From an uncultured Blastococcus sp. (lineage in GTDB: Bacteria; Actinomycetota; Actinomycetes; Mycobacteriales; Geodermatophilaceae), in assembly GCA_902805535.1 (NCBI GenBank), contig CADCTN010000122.1:1-39691 (forward strand): a stretch of DNA of 39,691 bases. Direction: 5' to 3'. Position numbers and translations under genes: made by a program. Shown here piece after piece: positions 14,050 to 22,896 of the stretch; positions within the stretch are counted from its first letter, which is position 1; each line of letters starts with the position of its first letter. The notes under the pieces were generated by a model, which had not been told where the DNA came from, did not search any database, and saw only the letters and a list, made by a program, of their open reading frames with translations.

Positions 14050-14889
14050 TCAGCGGTTGAAGACCCCGTCGGGGGGTTCGGGGGAGTCGACGGCGTCCGC
14101 ATCCTGCACGGGACGAGCGGTGCCGGCGAAGCGGTCCAGGTCCTCGCCGTGGACGACGCGCGCCGGCATGGGGTCGCGGGCGCAGCGGCGGACGTAGCCC
14201 TCGATCGGGAGCTCGGCGTCGGAGGCGACGGCCACCAGGTTGCCGAAGCGCCGGCCGCGCAGGATGCCGGGCTCGGCGAGCAGGCAGACGTGGCGGAAGA
14301 CCGAGCGCAGGGTGGCCACCTGGGCGCGCGCGAAGCGGAGGGGCGGGCCGTCGGCGACGTTGGCCGCGTAGACCCCGCCCGGCCGGAGGGCGCGGTGCGC
14401 CGCGGCGGCGAACTGGGCGCTGGTCAGGTGTGCGGGGGTGCGGGCGCCCGCGAAGACGTCGCAGATGACCACGTCGCTGCTGGCCGTGTGCAGGGCGGTG
14501 AGGCCGACGCGGGCGTCGTCGGCGCGAACCCGGATGCGGGCGCCGCGGGGCAGCGGGAGGTGCTCGCGGACGAGATCGGTGAGCGGCTGGTCGATCTCGA
14601 CGACGCGCTGGCGCGAGCCCGGACGGGTGGCTGCGACGTAGCGGGGGAGCGTGAGGGCGCCGCCGCCCAGGTGTGCGACGTCCAGTGGCGCACCCGGTGG
14701 GGCCGCGAGATCGAGGACGTGGCCCACCCGGCGGACGTACTCGAACTCGAGGTGCGTCGGGTCGTCGAGGTCGACGTGCGACTGCGGCGTCCCGTTGACC
14801 AGGAGCATCCAGGAGCCATCGCGATCCGCGTCGGCCAGGAGCTCGGCGGTTCCCCCTGCGACAGCGGTCGGACCCGGGGGGAGCTTCAC
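14050..14889 (-). CDS. Spermidine-synthase-like SAM-fold protein
   Basis: The 279-aa product has the spermidine-synthase fold: MLLVNGTPQSHVDLDDPTHL (the conserved strand-turn with D-D-P), VAHLGGGALTLPRYVAA (nucleotide-binding glycine loop), RVVEIDQPLTDLVREHL and SDVVICDVFAG. In polyamine synthases the last motif is D-x-x-D-P; here it is DVFAG, so a true aminopropyltransferase is uncertain. Many actinobacterial relatives are annotated as fused MFS/spermidine synthase or methyltransferase-like. GTG 14889 was chosen because upstream translation is Arg/Pro-rich and unconserved. There is no clear Shine-Dalgarno. It lies downstream of the DUF222-HNH gene on the same strand, 181 bp away. Confidence 0.8.
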   Translation of the reverse strand: MKLPPGPTAVAGGTAELLADADRDGSWMLLVNGTPQSHVDLDDPTHLEFEYVRRVGHVLDLAAPPGAPLDVAHLGGGALTLPRYVAATRPGSRQRVVEIDQPLTDLVREHLPLPRGARIRVRADDARVGLTALHTASSDVVICDVFAGARTPAHLTSAQFAAAAHRALRPGGVYAANVADGPPLRFARAQVATLRSVFRHVCLLAEPGILRGRRFGNLVAVASDAELPIEGYVRRCARDPMPARVVHGEDLDRFAGTARPVQDADAVDSPEPPDGVFNR

Positions 14890-15070
14890 GCGCGCAGCTC
14901 TGGGGTCGGGACCGTCACGCGGCCATGGTGCCCCACGCCCAGCGAGCCGAGCCGCGCCGTCGGCGACAGCACCGTCGCACCGGTCTGACCCCACCGTGCA
15001 CTCGCCCGGCCGCGTCGATCGACGTGCCGGAACTCGGCAGGCGGCGATGAGTGCCCTTTCCCTGCGCGGG

Positions 15071-17002
15071 TCAGAAAGGCGCCGACTGGTCACCCGGCTC
15101 AGCCGGTCGACCGAGCACGCGTTCGCGCAGGGTGAAGGGTGCCGACCCAGGTGGTGGCGGGAGGTCGTGGTCGCTGCCGTAGCGAGGTGGGTGAGTGGTG
15201 ACGGTGTCGCCGCTGGGGGTGGTCCACCTCAGTCCGCCGTCGGGAAGGCGGGTCATGGTCCAGCCGGGTGCCTGGTGGCTGAGCCGGTGGTGGTGGCGGC
15301 ACAGGCAGCAGAGGTTGTCGCAGCTGGTCGCGCCGGCCGGCCAGACGGTGTTGTGGTCGAGGTCGCAGCGGGCGGACGGTGCGCGGCAGCCGGGAAAGCG
15401 GCAGCGGCGATCGCGGGCGCGCAGGAACCGCTGCTGAGCCTCGGTGGGCCGATAACCCTTCGCCGGTGATGGCGGACCCAGGCCGGCCCCGTCCGGCGGA
15501 TGGGTGCAGGCGGCGCGGCCGGCGCGGCAGGCGGGCCGCTGACAGGTGGCGGCGCGGCGGAGCTCGGTAGGGCTGGCCAGGGCCAGCAGCTGGCCGGAGA
15601 GTTCCTCGACGACGGCGACCTGTGGCAGGTCGGTCAGCGCGGCACCGGCGGCCGAGGGCAGTCGCAGCAGATCGGCCAGCCCGGTCGACGCCGCGACCCG
15701 GTCCACCTCGACCGCGTCCGACACCGGTGCCGTCGTGAGCGCGCCGTCGCGCGGGGCCTCGTCGGCTGCTTCACCGGCTGCTCCGTCGGATGCTTCGCTC
15801 GGGCGCGGCTCGTCGGTGCTCACGGGCGGGCTCGCCGCCGGGTGGCTGGTGGCCGGGGAACTGGTGACCGGGGTTGGTTCGGGGCGTGGGAGCAGGCCGA
15901 GGGTGTGGGCGAGTTCCCGGACGAGCAGGGCGGGAACGGGCTGGCCGTCGACCTCGCCGGGCTCGTCCCCGCCGGTCAACGTGTCCACCGAGGCAACCAC
16001 GGTCAGCTGCGCCTGCACCGGCGGGCGGCCGGACGCGTCGGGCCGCAGGATCAGGTCGACCAGGCAGTCGACCATCCGCTGATCGGTGGTCCGCTCATCG
16101 CCGGGGGTGGCGCAGTCGGCGGCGTAGGCCTCCAACGTCCGCAGGCAGGCCCGCAGCACCGGCAGCGGCAGCGTCGCGGTCAGGCTGCCCATGCCGTCCT
16201 CTCCCGGGAACCCCCGCACCGTCCGGTCGCGCACCGCCGCGGCCAGCCGACGCGCGGCGGCGGCCGCGTCGGCATGGAGCACCGCCCGCTTGGCCGCCAC
16301 ACGCAGCGCCGACACCGTCTTTCCGGCCGCCCTGGCCAGCACCCGGGCCTCCACCTCGGCCCGGATGCCGGCGTCGGTGATGGGGGCGAGCACCTCGGTC
16401 AGCATCCGGGCGTGCGCCCAGGAGATGGTGGCCTGCTCCAGGGCAGTCAGGGTGGCCGGCAGCAGCTCCACCAGCGTGACCGACTCGGCCAGCACCGCCG
16501 ATGCCGCCTGTGCTGACAGTCCCAGCGCCACCATCACCTCGTCCACGGCCCACTCGCTGACCGTGGTCAGCGCCGCAGGCCGGGCGGCCCGGGAGGCGGC
16601 CGCCGCGGCGCCGACCTCGTTGTCGGGCCGGTCCAGCGCACCGACCGGGCGGGCCGCGGCGAACGCAGCCAAGGCCCGCGCCTGCACCGCGGCCTCCCGC
16701 GATTGCGCCCGCCGCGCCTCGCGGGCTCGCTGCAGGTGCGCCGCGCCGGCTTCCAGCAGCCCCGCGAACGCGGCCGTCTCCGGCTCCAGCTCCGGCTCCA
16801 GGCTGTTCGACCGGGCGGCGGGGGTCGACGACAGTGCCGGGCGAGCCGCCGGTTCTCCGTGCGGCTCCAGCTCGACCATGACCGAGCGGCGCGGGACCAC
16901 CACCTCCAGGCGCAGCGGCGCAGCGGCCTCCAGCCACTCACCCAGCCGCTGTTCGAGCACCGTCGGACGGTCCCCGGAACCGAGCTGCGCCGAATCGAAC
17001 AT
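15071..17002 (-). CDS. DUF222 / 13E12-repeat HNH endonuclease
   Basis: The 643-aa product is of the 13E12-repeat type. A DUF222 helical domain fills roughly residues 30-330 (e.g. AAALTTVSEWAVDEVMVALG-like and ISWAHARMLTEVL). A Pro/Ala/Ser linker follows, then a C-terminal HNH nuclease: FLRARDRRCRFPGCRAPSAR, CDLDHNTVWPAGATSCDNLC and CLCRHHHRLSHQ. Such genes occur in many copies in actinobacteria, and their role is unclear. The usual call would start at ATG 17014. I prefer ATG 17002, because the first ATG is part of a consensus -10, TATGAT (17015-17010), that ends 7 nt before ATG 17002. A LexA-type SOS box overlaps this start, so expression is probably DNA-damage induced. Confidence 0.88.
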   Translation of the reverse strand: MFDSAQLGSGDRPTVLEQRLGEWLEAAAPLRLEVVVPRRSVMVELEPHGEPAARPALSSTPAARSNSLEPELEPETAAFAGLLEAGAAHLQRAREARRAQSREAAVQARALAAFAAARPVGALDRPDNEVGAAAAASRAARPAALTTVSEWAVDEVMVALGLSAQAASAVLAESVTLVELLPATLTALEQATISWAHARMLTEVLAPITDAGIRAEVEARVLARAAGKTVSALRVAAKRAVLHADAAAAARRLAAAVRDRTVRGFPGEDGMGSLTATLPLPVLRACLRTLEAYAADCATPGDERTTDQRMVDCLVDLILRPDASGRPPVQAQLTVVASVDTLTGGDEPGEVDGQPVPALLVRELAHTLGLLPRPEPTPVTSSPATSHPAASPPVSTDEPRPSEASDGAAGEAADEAPRDGALTTAPVSDAVEVDRVAASTGLADLLRLPSAAGAALTDLPQVAVVEELSGQLLALASPTELRRAATCQRPACRAGRAACTHPPDGAGLGPPSPAKGYRPTEAQQRFLRARDRRCRFPGCRAPSARCDLDHNTVWPAGATSCDNLCCLCRHHHRLSHQAPGWTMTRLPDGGLRWTTPSGDTVTTHPPRYGSDHDLPPPPGSAPFTLRERVLGRPAEPGDQSAPF

Positions 17003-17038
17003 GCGTTCGATCATAGCCTCGCAGGGACCTGCTGACCA
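16995..17038 (-). promoter_or_regulatory. SOS (LexA) box overlapping the promoter and start of the HNH gene
   Basis: TCGAAC-N4-GTTCGA at 16995-17010 is a perfect match to the actinobacterial LexA box. On the minus strand it follows directly on a -10 TATGAT (17015-17010) and a 4/6 -35, TGGTCA (17038-17033), 17 bp apart. It contains the ATG at 17002. LexA bound here would cover the transcription start. Confidence 0.8.
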
Positions 17039-17089
17039 GCCGGGATACAGCCTGTGGATGGGGTGTCGCGGTGTGGACAGCCAGGCGCC

Positions 17090-17953
17090 TCAGGTCGGTG
17101 CGACCGCCGACCATCGCACCGTGATCTCACCGTGCCGCCACCGCCGCGACGACCCCACCGTCGGCCAGCCCTGTTGGCCCAACGCCTCGACCGCGGCCAC
17201 CCAGCGCTGGCGGGGGCCGAAGGTCGACAGCCCCGCCGCCGCTGCCCACGCCGCGTCGAACGCCTGCAGGAAGTCGTGCACCGGCTGCCCCGGGACGTTG
17301 TGGTGGATGAGCGCCTTGGGCAGCCGCTCGGCCAGGTCGGACGGCCGCGAGATGTCGGCCACCCGCGTGGCGAGGGTCAAGGTGAGCGGACCGGCCGCGT
17401 CGAGCGCCACCCACGCCGAACGACGTCCCCATTCGTCGCAGGTGCCCTCGACGAGCAGCCCACCCGGGGCCAGCGCGGCCCGCATCGTGTCCCAGGCACG
17501 TGCCGCCGACTCCTCGTCGTACTGCCGGAGCACGTTGAACGCGCGCACGATCACCGGTTGCAGGCCGGCCAGCTCGAAGCCGCCGACGCGGAAATCGACG
17601 CGCGGCGGGTCGCGGTCGGCCTCGACGGCGGCCACGCGCTCGGGATCGATCTCCAGCCCGACCACCTCGAGACCGTCGACCTCCGGCCCGAGCCGCCCGA
17701 CGAGCTCCAGCGTGGTCACCGCCGACGAGCCGTATCCCAGGTCGACGACGAGGGGGCGGGCGGAGTCCCGCAGACGTGGCACCTGGGTCGCCACCAACCA
17801 GCGGTCGACCCGGCGGAGCCGGTTGGCGTTGGTCGTCCCCCGGGTCGGCAGGCCGAGGGCCCGGGCCCGTCCGGCCGCCAGCCGAGGTGCTCTGCCCTGC
17901 GCGGCAGGGGACAGCGATGCCCTCCGCTTGTGATCGCTCCCCGCCTCGCTCAC
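17090..17953 (-). CDS. Class I SAM-dependent methyltransferase
   Basis: The 287-aa product has a Rossmann-type methyltransferase core: PLVVDLGYGSSAVTTLELVG (SAM-binding motif I with the D-x-G-x-G-like loop), LEVVGLEIDPERVAAVEAD (acidic residue binding the ribose), VIVRAFNVLRQYDEESAARA, then LAPGGLLVEGTCDEWGR. The C-terminal part has several Trp and a conserved-looking LPKALIHHNVPGQPVHDFL. The substrate is unknown. The start is GTG 17953, with a TACCCT hexamer (17967-17962, minus strand) ending 8 nt before it. It diverges from murB with only 34 bp between starts, so the two promoters overlap. Confidence 0.85.
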   Translation of the reverse strand: MSEAGSDHKRRASLSPAAQGRAPRLAAGRARALGLPTRGTTNANRLRRVDRWLVATQVPRLRDSARPLVVDLGYGSSAVTTLELVGRLGPEVDGLEVVGLEIDPERVAAVEADRDPPRVDFRVGGFELAGLQPVIVRAFNVLRQYDEESAARAWDTMRAALAPGGLLVEGTCDEWGRRSAWVALDAAGPLTLTLATRVADISRPSDLAERLPKALIHHNVPGQPVHDFLQAFDAAWAAAAGLSTFGPRQRWVAAVEALGQQGWPTVGSSRRWRHGEITVRWSAVAPT

Positions 17954-17975
17954 CGGTCCGGAGGGTAGTCCCGGC

Positions 17976-17981
17976 TAGCGT
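17976..17981 (+). promoter_or_regulatory. -10 hexamer (TAGCGT) for murB
   Basis: TAGCGT ends 6 nt before GTG 17988. The gap of 34 bp to the divergent methyltransferase start means both leaderless promoters share one face of DNA. Confidence 0.6.
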
Positions 17982-17987
17982 GGTGTC

Positions 17988-18995
17988 GTGCAGGAGCGAC
18001 GCGGGGTCCGGTTGGCGGAGCTCACCACCCTCGCCGTGGGCGGCCCGATCGAGCGCCTGCTGCAGGTCGAGAGCGCCGAGGAGCTGGTCGCCGCGGTCCG
18101 TGACGCCGACGAGGCCGGACGTCCGCTGCTGGTGCTCGGCGGAGGCTCCAACGTCATCGCGCCCGACGAGGGCTGGCCCGGCGACGTCGTCCTGGTGCGG
18201 TCCCGGGGGATCGAGCGGGACGGGGACGTCCTGACCGTCCAGGCGGGGCACGACTGGGACGAGCTGGTGGCCTGCACCGTCGAGAGCCGGTTGGCCGGCA
18301 TGGAGGCGCTGTCGGGCATCCCTGGCTCGACGGGCGCCACGCCGATCCAGAACGTGGGCGCGTACGGCCAGGAGGTCGCTCAGACCATCACCGCCGTGCG
18401 CGTGTACGACCGGGTCGAGAAGTCCGAGCGCACGCTCACGCCCGCCGAGTGCGGCTTCGCCTACCGCGACAGCCGGCTCAAGCGGGATCCCGCCCGGTTC
18501 GTCGTCCTGGCAGTGACGTTCGGACTGCACCCGGGTGACGAGTCCCGGCCGGTCACCTACGCGGAACTGGCACGAACGCTCGGCGTCGGGATCGGTGAGC
18601 GCGCAGCGCTGGCCGACGTCCGTGACGCCGTCATCGGGCTCCGTCGCGGCAAGGGCATGGTCTGGGACCCCACGGACCCCGACAGCCGCAGCGCCGGCTC
18701 CTTCTTCACCAACCCGATCGTGCCGTCGGAGAAGGCGGTGGCGGGTTGCCCGAGCTGGCCGGCCGGCGACGGACGGATCAAGCTCAGCGCCGCCTGGCTC
18801 GTCCAGCACGCCGGCTTCGGCCGTGGCACGCGGGAAGGGCACGTGGGGACGTCGTCGCGGCACAGCCTCGCGTTGACCACCGAGGACGGTGCGACCGCGG
18901 ACGAACTGCTCGCCTTCGCCGGACGCGTGGTCACGACCGTGCAGGACAGGTTCGGCGTCACCCTCGACCGCGAGCCCACCGCCGTCCGACCCTGA
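17988..18995 (+). CDS. murB: UDP-N-acetylenolpyruvoylglucosamine reductase MurB
   Basis: The 335-aa flavoenzyme reduces UDP-GlcNAc-enolpyruvate to UDP-MurNAc in the cytoplasm, the second committed step of peptidoglycan synthesis. FAD-binding motifs are LVLGGGSNVIAPDEGW and GIPGSTGATPIQNVGAYGQE. The substrate side has CGFAYRDSRLKR, AGSFFTNPIV (catalytic Ser) and KLSAAWLVQHAGF. The conserved Glu is expected near the C-terminus (DREPTAVRP). GTG 17988 is set by the TAGCGT -10. The synteny murB-SDR-mshA is that of mycobacteria (Rv0482-Rv0486), but no lipoprotein/L,D-transpeptidase gene lies between murB and the SDR here. Confidence 0.95.
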   Translation: MQERRGVRLAELTTLAVGGPIERLLQVESAEELVAAVRDADEAGRPLLVLGGGSNVIAPDEGWPGDVVLVRSRGIERDGDVLTVQAGHDWDELVACTVESRLAGMEALSGIPGSTGATPIQNVGAYGQEVAQTITAVRVYDRVEKSERTLTPAECGFAYRDSRLKRDPARFVVLAVTFGLHPGDESRPVTYAELARTLGVGIGERAALADVRDAVIGLRRGKGMVWDPTDPDSRSAGSFFTNPIVPSEKAVAGCPSWPAGDGRIKLSAAWLVQHAGFGRGTREGHVGTSSRHSLALTTEDGATADELLAFAGRVVTTVQDRFGVTLDREPTAVRP

Positions 18996-19002
18996 ACCGC
19001 GG

Positions 19003-19797
19003 TCAGCTGTCCCGCGCGACCTTGTACTGGGTGGCCTGGGCGAGCGGGCGGACGATCATCAGGTCGATGTTCACGTGGTGCGGCCGGGTGACCGCCCACG
19101 CGATGCAGTCGGCCACGTCGTCGGCCAGCAGCGGCTCGCGCACGCCCCGGTAGACCGCGTCCGCCTCGCCCGCCGAGCCCAGCCGGTTGAGCGAGAACTC
19201 CTCCGTCCGCACCATGCCCGGGGCGATCTCCAGCACCCGCACCGGCTCGCCGTTCAGCTCCAGCCGCAGCGTCTCGGCCAGGGTGTGCACCCCGTGCTTC
19301 GCCGCCGTGTACGACCCCCCTCCCTCGTAGGAGACCAGCGCGGCCGTCGAGCTCACGAACACGACATCACCCCCACCAGACGCCCGCAGCGCCGGCAGCA
19401 GCGCCTTGGTCAGCCGCACGGTCCCCAGCACGTTCACCTCGTAGGTCCGGGCCCACGACTCCAGGTCGGCGTGCTCCACCCGGTTCGCGTCGAACGCCCC
19501 GCCGGCGTTGTTGACCAGCACGTCCACCCGGTCCAGTGCGTCCGCGAACGCCGTCACCGACGACGGGTCGGTCAGGTCGAGCGACAGCGCGCGCCCGCCG
19601 ATCGACGCCGCCAGCTCTGTCAGACGGTCGATCCGCCGGGCGCCGACGACGACGTCGAAGCCCTCCGCGGCCAGCCGCACGGCGGTCGCAGCACCGATGC
19701 CGCTGGAGGCTCCGGTGACGACGGCGGTGCGGCCGGCACCGGGCAGCGGCCGGTCCGGCCGGGGGGTGGGCGAGTGGTCCGTCTCGGTACCGGGCAT
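19003..19797 (-). CDS. Short-chain dehydrogenase/reductase (Rv0484c-like)
   Basis: The 264-aa product is a classical [23 protein letters not shown] (TGxxxGIG cofactor loop, about residues 24-43), [27 protein letters not shown] (NNAG), [21 protein letters not shown] (catalytic Ser and YxxxK) and [11 protein letters not shown]. It uses NAD(P)H; the substrate is unknown. The start is ATG 19797, since a CAGGAT hexamer (minus strand) ends 7 nt upstream and supports a leaderless start. ATG 19806 is the alternative. It converges with murB (7-bp gap) and diverges from mshA, across an inverted repeat built from the two facing CAGGAT motifs. Confidence 0.92.
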   Translation of the reverse strand: MPGTETDHSPTPRPDRPLPGAGRTAVVTGASSGIGAATAVRLAAEGFDVVVGARRIDRLTELAASIGGRALSLDLTDPSSVTAFADALDRVDVLVNNAGGAFDANRVEHADLESWARTYEVNVLGTVRLTKALLPALRASGGGDVVFVSSTAALVSYEGGGSYTAAKHGVHTLAETLRLELNGEPVRVLEIAPGMVRTEEFSLNRLGSAGEADAVYRGVREPLLADDVADCIAWAVTRPHHVNIDLMIVRPLAQATQYKVARDS

Positions 19798-19803
19798 GAA
19801 CGC

Positions 19804-19826
19804 CATCCTGACGCTGTTGCAGGATG
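19804..19826. promoter_or_regulatory. Inverted repeat CATCCTG-N9-CAGGATG between SDR and mshA
   Basis: Seven-bp arms at 19804-19810 and 19820-19826 are perfectly inverted around 9 bp. The left arm, read on the minus strand, is the CAGGAT -10 of the SDR gene. The right arm could act as the -10 of mshA, or both could be one operator. Confidence 0.5.
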
Positions 19827-19874
19827 AACAGTCGACAGGGGGCCGGAAGCCCCGCACCAGCGGACCGAGAGCGG

Positions 19875-19880
19875 GGAGGT
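19875..19880 (+). promoter_or_regulatory. Shine-Dalgarno GGAGGT of mshA
   Basis: GGAGGT lies 5 nt before GTG 19886 and decides the mshA start over ATG 19796, which would overlap the SDR gene's first codon on the other strand. Confidence 0.7.
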
Positions 19881-19885
19881 CGTTC

Positions 19886-21220
19886 GTGCCCGCTCGCCGC
19901 TCCTCGCGATCCGGCACGCCCCGCCGCGTGGCCACCCTCTCGGTGCACACCAGCCCGCTCGACCAGCCCGGCGCCGGCGACGCGGGCGGCATGAACGTCT
20001 ACATCGTCGAGGCCTCCCGCCGCCTGGCCGCGCGGGGCATCGAGGTCGAGATCTTCACGCGGGCCACCTCCAGCGACCTCCCGCCGGTGGTCGAGATGAG
20101 CCCGGGCGTGACGGTCCGTCACGTCAGCGCCGGCCCCTTCGAGGGCCTCGGCAAGGAGGAGCTTCCCGCGCAGCTGTGCGCCTTCACCGCGGCCGTCCTG
20201 CGCGAGGAGGCACAGCGCGAGCCGGGCTACTACGACGTCATCCACTCGCACTACTGGCTCTCCGGCCAGGTCGGCTGGCTGGCCCGCGACCGGTGGAGCG
20301 TGCCGCTGATCCACACGGCGCACACCCTGGCCAAGGTCAAGAACGAGGCGCTGGCTGCCGGCGACCGCCCCGAACCCCGCGCCCGCGTCATCGGCGAGCA
20401 GCAGGTCGTCGCCGAGGCCGACCGGCTGACCGCCAACACCGACGAGGAGGCCCGCCAGCTGGTCCGCCTCTACGGCGCCGACCCGGCCCGCACCCTCGTC
20501 GTCCCCCCCGGGGTGGACCTGGAGCGGTTCTCCCCTGGCGACCGGGTGGGGGCCCGCCGCGCTATCGGTGCTCCCGCGGACGCCCTGGTCCTCCTCTTCG
20601 TGGGGCGCATCCAGCCGCTGAAGGCCCCCGACGTCCTGCTGCACGCCGCCGCCCACCTGCTCGCCGACGACCCCTCGCTCCGCGGCCGGCTGCGGGTGCA
20701 CGTGGTCGGCGCGCCCAGCGGCTCCGGCCTCGAGGCCCCCGAGCAGCTGCACAAGCTGGTCGCCGCCCTCGGCATCGCCGACGTCGTCACCTTCTTCCCG
20801 CCACAGCCGCCGGACCGGCTCGCCGAGCACTACCGCGCGGCCGACGTCACCGTGGTCCCGAGCCACAACGAGTCCTTCGGCCTGGTCGCGCTCGAGTCGC
20901 AGGCCTGCGGCACCCCCGTGGTCGCCGCCGCCGTCGGCGGGCTGCGCACCGCGGTTCGCAACGGCGTCTCCGGCGAGCTCGTCGACGGCCACGACCCCCG
21001 CGGCTACGCCGCGGCGGTCCGGTCGGTGCTGGCCCGCCGCGAGCTGCTCTCCGCCGGGGCCCGGCGGCACGCGAGCCTGTTCTCCTGGGACCGCACCGCC
21101 GACGCCCTCGTCGCTGCGTACACCTCCGCCGCCGAGGAGATGGCCCGAGCAGCGCAGCCGCTGCGCTCGGGCGCGTTCGGGCCGCTGCGCGCCCTGCCGG
21201 GCGTGCGGGTGGCCCGGTGA
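19886..21220 (+). CDS. mshA: D-inositol-3-phosphate glycosyltransferase MshA
   Basis: The 444-aa product is a GT4 glycosyltransferase that joins GlcNAc from UDP-GlcNAc to 1L-myo-inositol-1-phosphate, the first step of mycothiol synthesis. The diagnostic N-terminus [20 protein letters not shown] comes within the first 40 residues. Then come [58 protein letters not shown] and the donor-binding [20 protein letters not shown] with its E-x7-E. The start is GTG 19886 with a strong GGAGGT. Its stop overlaps the GTG of the ybjN gene (GTGA). Mycothiol is the main thiol of actinobacteria, which supports the taxonomic call. Confidence 0.96.
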   Translation: MPARRSSRSGTPRRVATLSVHTSPLDQPGAGDAGGMNVYIVEASRRLAARGIEVEIFTRATSSDLPPVVEMSPGVTVRHVSAGPFEGLGKEELPAQLCAFTAAVLREEAQREPGYYDVIHSHYWLSGQVGWLARDRWSVPLIHTAHTLAKVKNEALAAGDRPEPRARVIGEQQVVAEADRLTANTDEEARQLVRLYGADPARTLVVPPGVDLERFSPGDRVGARRAIGAPADALVLLFVGRIQPLKAPDVLLHAAAHLLADDPSLRGRLRVHVVGAPSGSGLEAPEQLHKLVAALGIADVVTFFPPQPPDRLAEHYRAADVTVVPSHNESFGLVALESQACGTPVVAAAVGGLRTAVRNGVSGELVDGHDPRGYAAAVRSVLARRELLSAGARRHASLFSWDRTADALVAAYTSAAEEMARAAQPLRSGAFGPLRALPGVRVAR

Positions 21221-21765
21221 GCGTCGGCGCGACCGGCGAGCGCAGCACTGCCGAGCTGGACGCCGTCATCGGGCAGACCCTGCGCGAGAACGAGCTCGTC
21301 CACGAGCACCCGGCCCCGGGGACGTGGCTGGTGGAGCTGCCCGGCACGAAGAAGCTGATGACCGCTTGCGGCCTCGTCGTCGGCGAGCACGTGCTCCGGG
21401 TGGAGGCGTTCGTCTGCCGCCAGCCGGACGAGAACCGTGAGCAGCTGTGGACCTACCTGCTGCAGCACAACGCCCGCATGTACGGCGTCAGCTACTCGAT
21501 CGACGGTTCGGGTGACGTCTACCTGACCGGCCGGCTCCCGCACGCCGCCGTGACCCCCGGCGAGCTGGACCGGATCCTCGGCTCGGTCCTCAGCTACGCC
21601 GACGACCACTTCAACACCATGCTCGAGATCGGCTTCGGCACGTCGATCCGGCGGGAGTGGGACTGGCGGGTGAAGCGCGGGGAGTCGCTGCGCAACCTGG
21701 AGGCCTTCGCCGCCTTCGCCGACCCGGCGCGCCGCGCGGAGGGCGATCCGCCCGACCGGACGTGA
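21217..21765 (+). CDS. YbjN domain-containing protein
   Basis: The 182-aa product belongs to the YbjN family, small alpha/beta proteins with a fold like type III secretion chaperones. Motifs are [55 protein letters not shown], then DVYLTGRLP and [19 protein letters not shown]. The biochemical role is unknown. The gene overlaps mshA by 4 bp (GTGA), the same neighbour as in mycobacteria (Rv0487), so it is co-expressed with mycothiol synthesis. The conserved position suggests a link to that pathway, but none is demonstrated by the sequence. Confidence 0.9.
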   Translation: MSVGATGERSTAELDAVIGQTLRENELVHEHPAPGTWLVELPGTKKLMTACGLVVGEHVLRVEAFVCRQPDENREQLWTYLLQHNARMYGVSYSIDGSGDVYLTGRLPHAAVTPGELDRILGSVLSYADDHFNTMLEIGFGTSIRREWDWRVKRGESLRNLEAFAAFADPARRAEGDPPDRT

Positions 21766-21792
21766 CGAGCAGCACCGACGGCACGGCGCCGT

Positions 21793-21798
21793 TAGCGT
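21793..21798 (+). promoter_or_regulatory. -10 hexamer (TAGCGT) for the small membrane protein at 21807
   Basis: TAGCGT ends 8 nt before ATG 21807, so the mRNA would be leaderless or begin 1-2 nt before the start. Confidence 0.5.
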
Positions 21799-21806
21799 GG
21801 TCGACG

Positions 21807-22109
21807 ATGGCGGACAGCAGACCCGCACCGGAGCGCCGGGCCCGGGCGCTCATGGGCGTGGTGGCCGCCTCCGCGCTGGCCTACCCGGTGCTGGTCAGCG
21901 CCGTCCAGCTGGTCGTGGCCCAGCTCTTCATCGTCGACGTGGCCGCCGTCGTGCTGTGGCTGGCCGTCGCCGTCGCGTGCTGCATCGCGCTCGTGGCCGC
22001 TCTCCGCTGGGGCGCGCAGCGGCGGGTCCTCAGCCCGTGGCTGCTGCTCGGGCTCGCCCCGCCGGCGCTGTTCGAGCTCTGGCTGGTCTGGCCCCGACTC
22101 GCGGCCTGA
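21807..22109 (+). CDS. Small membrane protein of unknown function
   Basis: The 100-aa product has about three hydrophobic segments: VVAASALAYPVLVSAVQLVV, LFIVDVAAVVLWLAVAVACC continuing IALVAAL, and WLLLGLAPPALFELWLVW, separated by basic loops (RWGAQRRV). It is probably an inner-membrane protein with its N-terminus (ADSRPAPERRARA) inside. No family is recognised. ATG 21807 is supported by TAGCGT ending 8 nt upstream. It lies between ybjN and gpmA, where mycobacteria have a LysE-type exporter (Rv0488), but this protein is too short to be one. Confidence 0.65.
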   Translation: MADSRPAPERRARALMGVVAASALAYPVLVSAVQLVVAQLFIVDVAAVVLWLAVAVACCIALVAALRWGAQRRVLSPWLLLGLAPPALFELWLVWPRLAA

Positions 22110-22120
22110 TCACCGTCGGG

Positions 22121-22126
22121 CAGGAT
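22121..22126 (+). promoter_or_regulatory. -10 hexamer (CAGGAT) for gpmA
   Basis: CAGGAT ends 7 nt before GTG 22134. Its last bases overlap the alternative ATG 22125, which argues for the GTG start. Confidence 0.5.
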
Positions 22127-22133
22127 GAGCGGC

Positions 22134-22883
22134 GTGACCGGAACCCTCGTGCTGCTCCGCCACGGTGAGAGCGAGTGGAACAAGGCCAACCTCTTCACCG
22201 GCTGGGTCGACGTCCCGCTGTCGGAGAAGGGCCGCGCCGAGGCCGCCCGCGGTGGGCAGTTGCTGGCCGAGCAAGGGCTGCTGCCCGACGTGCTGCACAC
22301 GTCGCTGCTCAAGCGGGCGATCATGACCGCGGAGCTGGCGCTCGCCCGGGCCGACCGGCAGTGGATCCCGGTCACGCGGTCGTGGCGGCTCAACGAGCGG
22401 CACTACGGCGCGCTGCAGGGCAAGGACAAGGCGGCCACCCTCGCGGAGTACGGCGAGGAGCAGTTCATGACCTGGCGGCGGTCCTACGACACCCCGCCGC
22501 CGCCCATCGAGGCCGGCAGCGAGTACTCCCAGGACGCCGACGCGCGCTACGCGTTCCTGCCCCCGGAGGCCAGGCCCGCGACCGAGTGCCTCGCGGACGT
22601 CGTCGTCCGCATGCTGCCGTACTGGTACGACGCGATCGTCCCGGACCTTCGCCTGGGGAGGACCGTCCTGGTGGCGGCGCACGGCAACAGCCTGCGCGCG
22701 CTGGTGAAGCACCTCGATGGCATGGGGGACGACGAGGTCGTCGGCCTCAACATCCCGACCGGGGTCCCGCTGCGCTACGACCTCGACGACGACCTGCGTC
22801 CGGTGAAGCCAGGCGGTGAGTACCTCGACCCGGCCGCGGCCGCGGCCGCCATCGAGGCGGTCAGGAACCAGGGGAAGAAATAA
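22134..22883 (+). CDS. gpmA: 2,3-bisphosphoglycerate-dependent phosphoglycerate mutase
   Basis: The 249-aa cytoplasmic enzyme interconverts 3- and 2-phosphoglycerate in glycolysis. It has the histidine phosphatase motif [12 protein letters not shown] with the phosphorylated His near residue 11, then [31 protein letters not shown] and [20 protein letters not shown] with the second catalytic His. Its length equals that of mycobacterial Gpm1. GTG 22134 was chosen over ATG 22125 because the ATG overlaps the CAGGAT -10 and no Shine-Dalgarno precedes it. The gene converges with phoU. Confidence 0.95.
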   Translation: MTGTLVLLRHGESEWNKANLFTGWVDVPLSEKGRAEAARGGQLLAEQGLLPDVLHTSLLKRAIMTAELALARADRQWIPVTRSWRLNERHYGALQGKDKAATLAEYGEEQFMTWRRSYDTPPPPIEAGSEYSQDADARYAFLPPEARPATECLADVVVRMLPYWYDAIVPDLRLGRTVLVAAHGNSLRALVKHLDGMGDDEVVGLNIPTGVPLRYDLDDDLRPVKPGGEYLDPAAAAAAIEAVRNQGKK

Positions 22884-22896
22884 AGGGCCTCTCCTC

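Noticed and set aside
17012-17014. ATG 17014 as start of the DUF222-HNH gene
   Set aside because: This ATG forms part of the TATGAT -10 hexamer. ATG 17002 has the leaderless spacing and adds no loss of conserved sequence.
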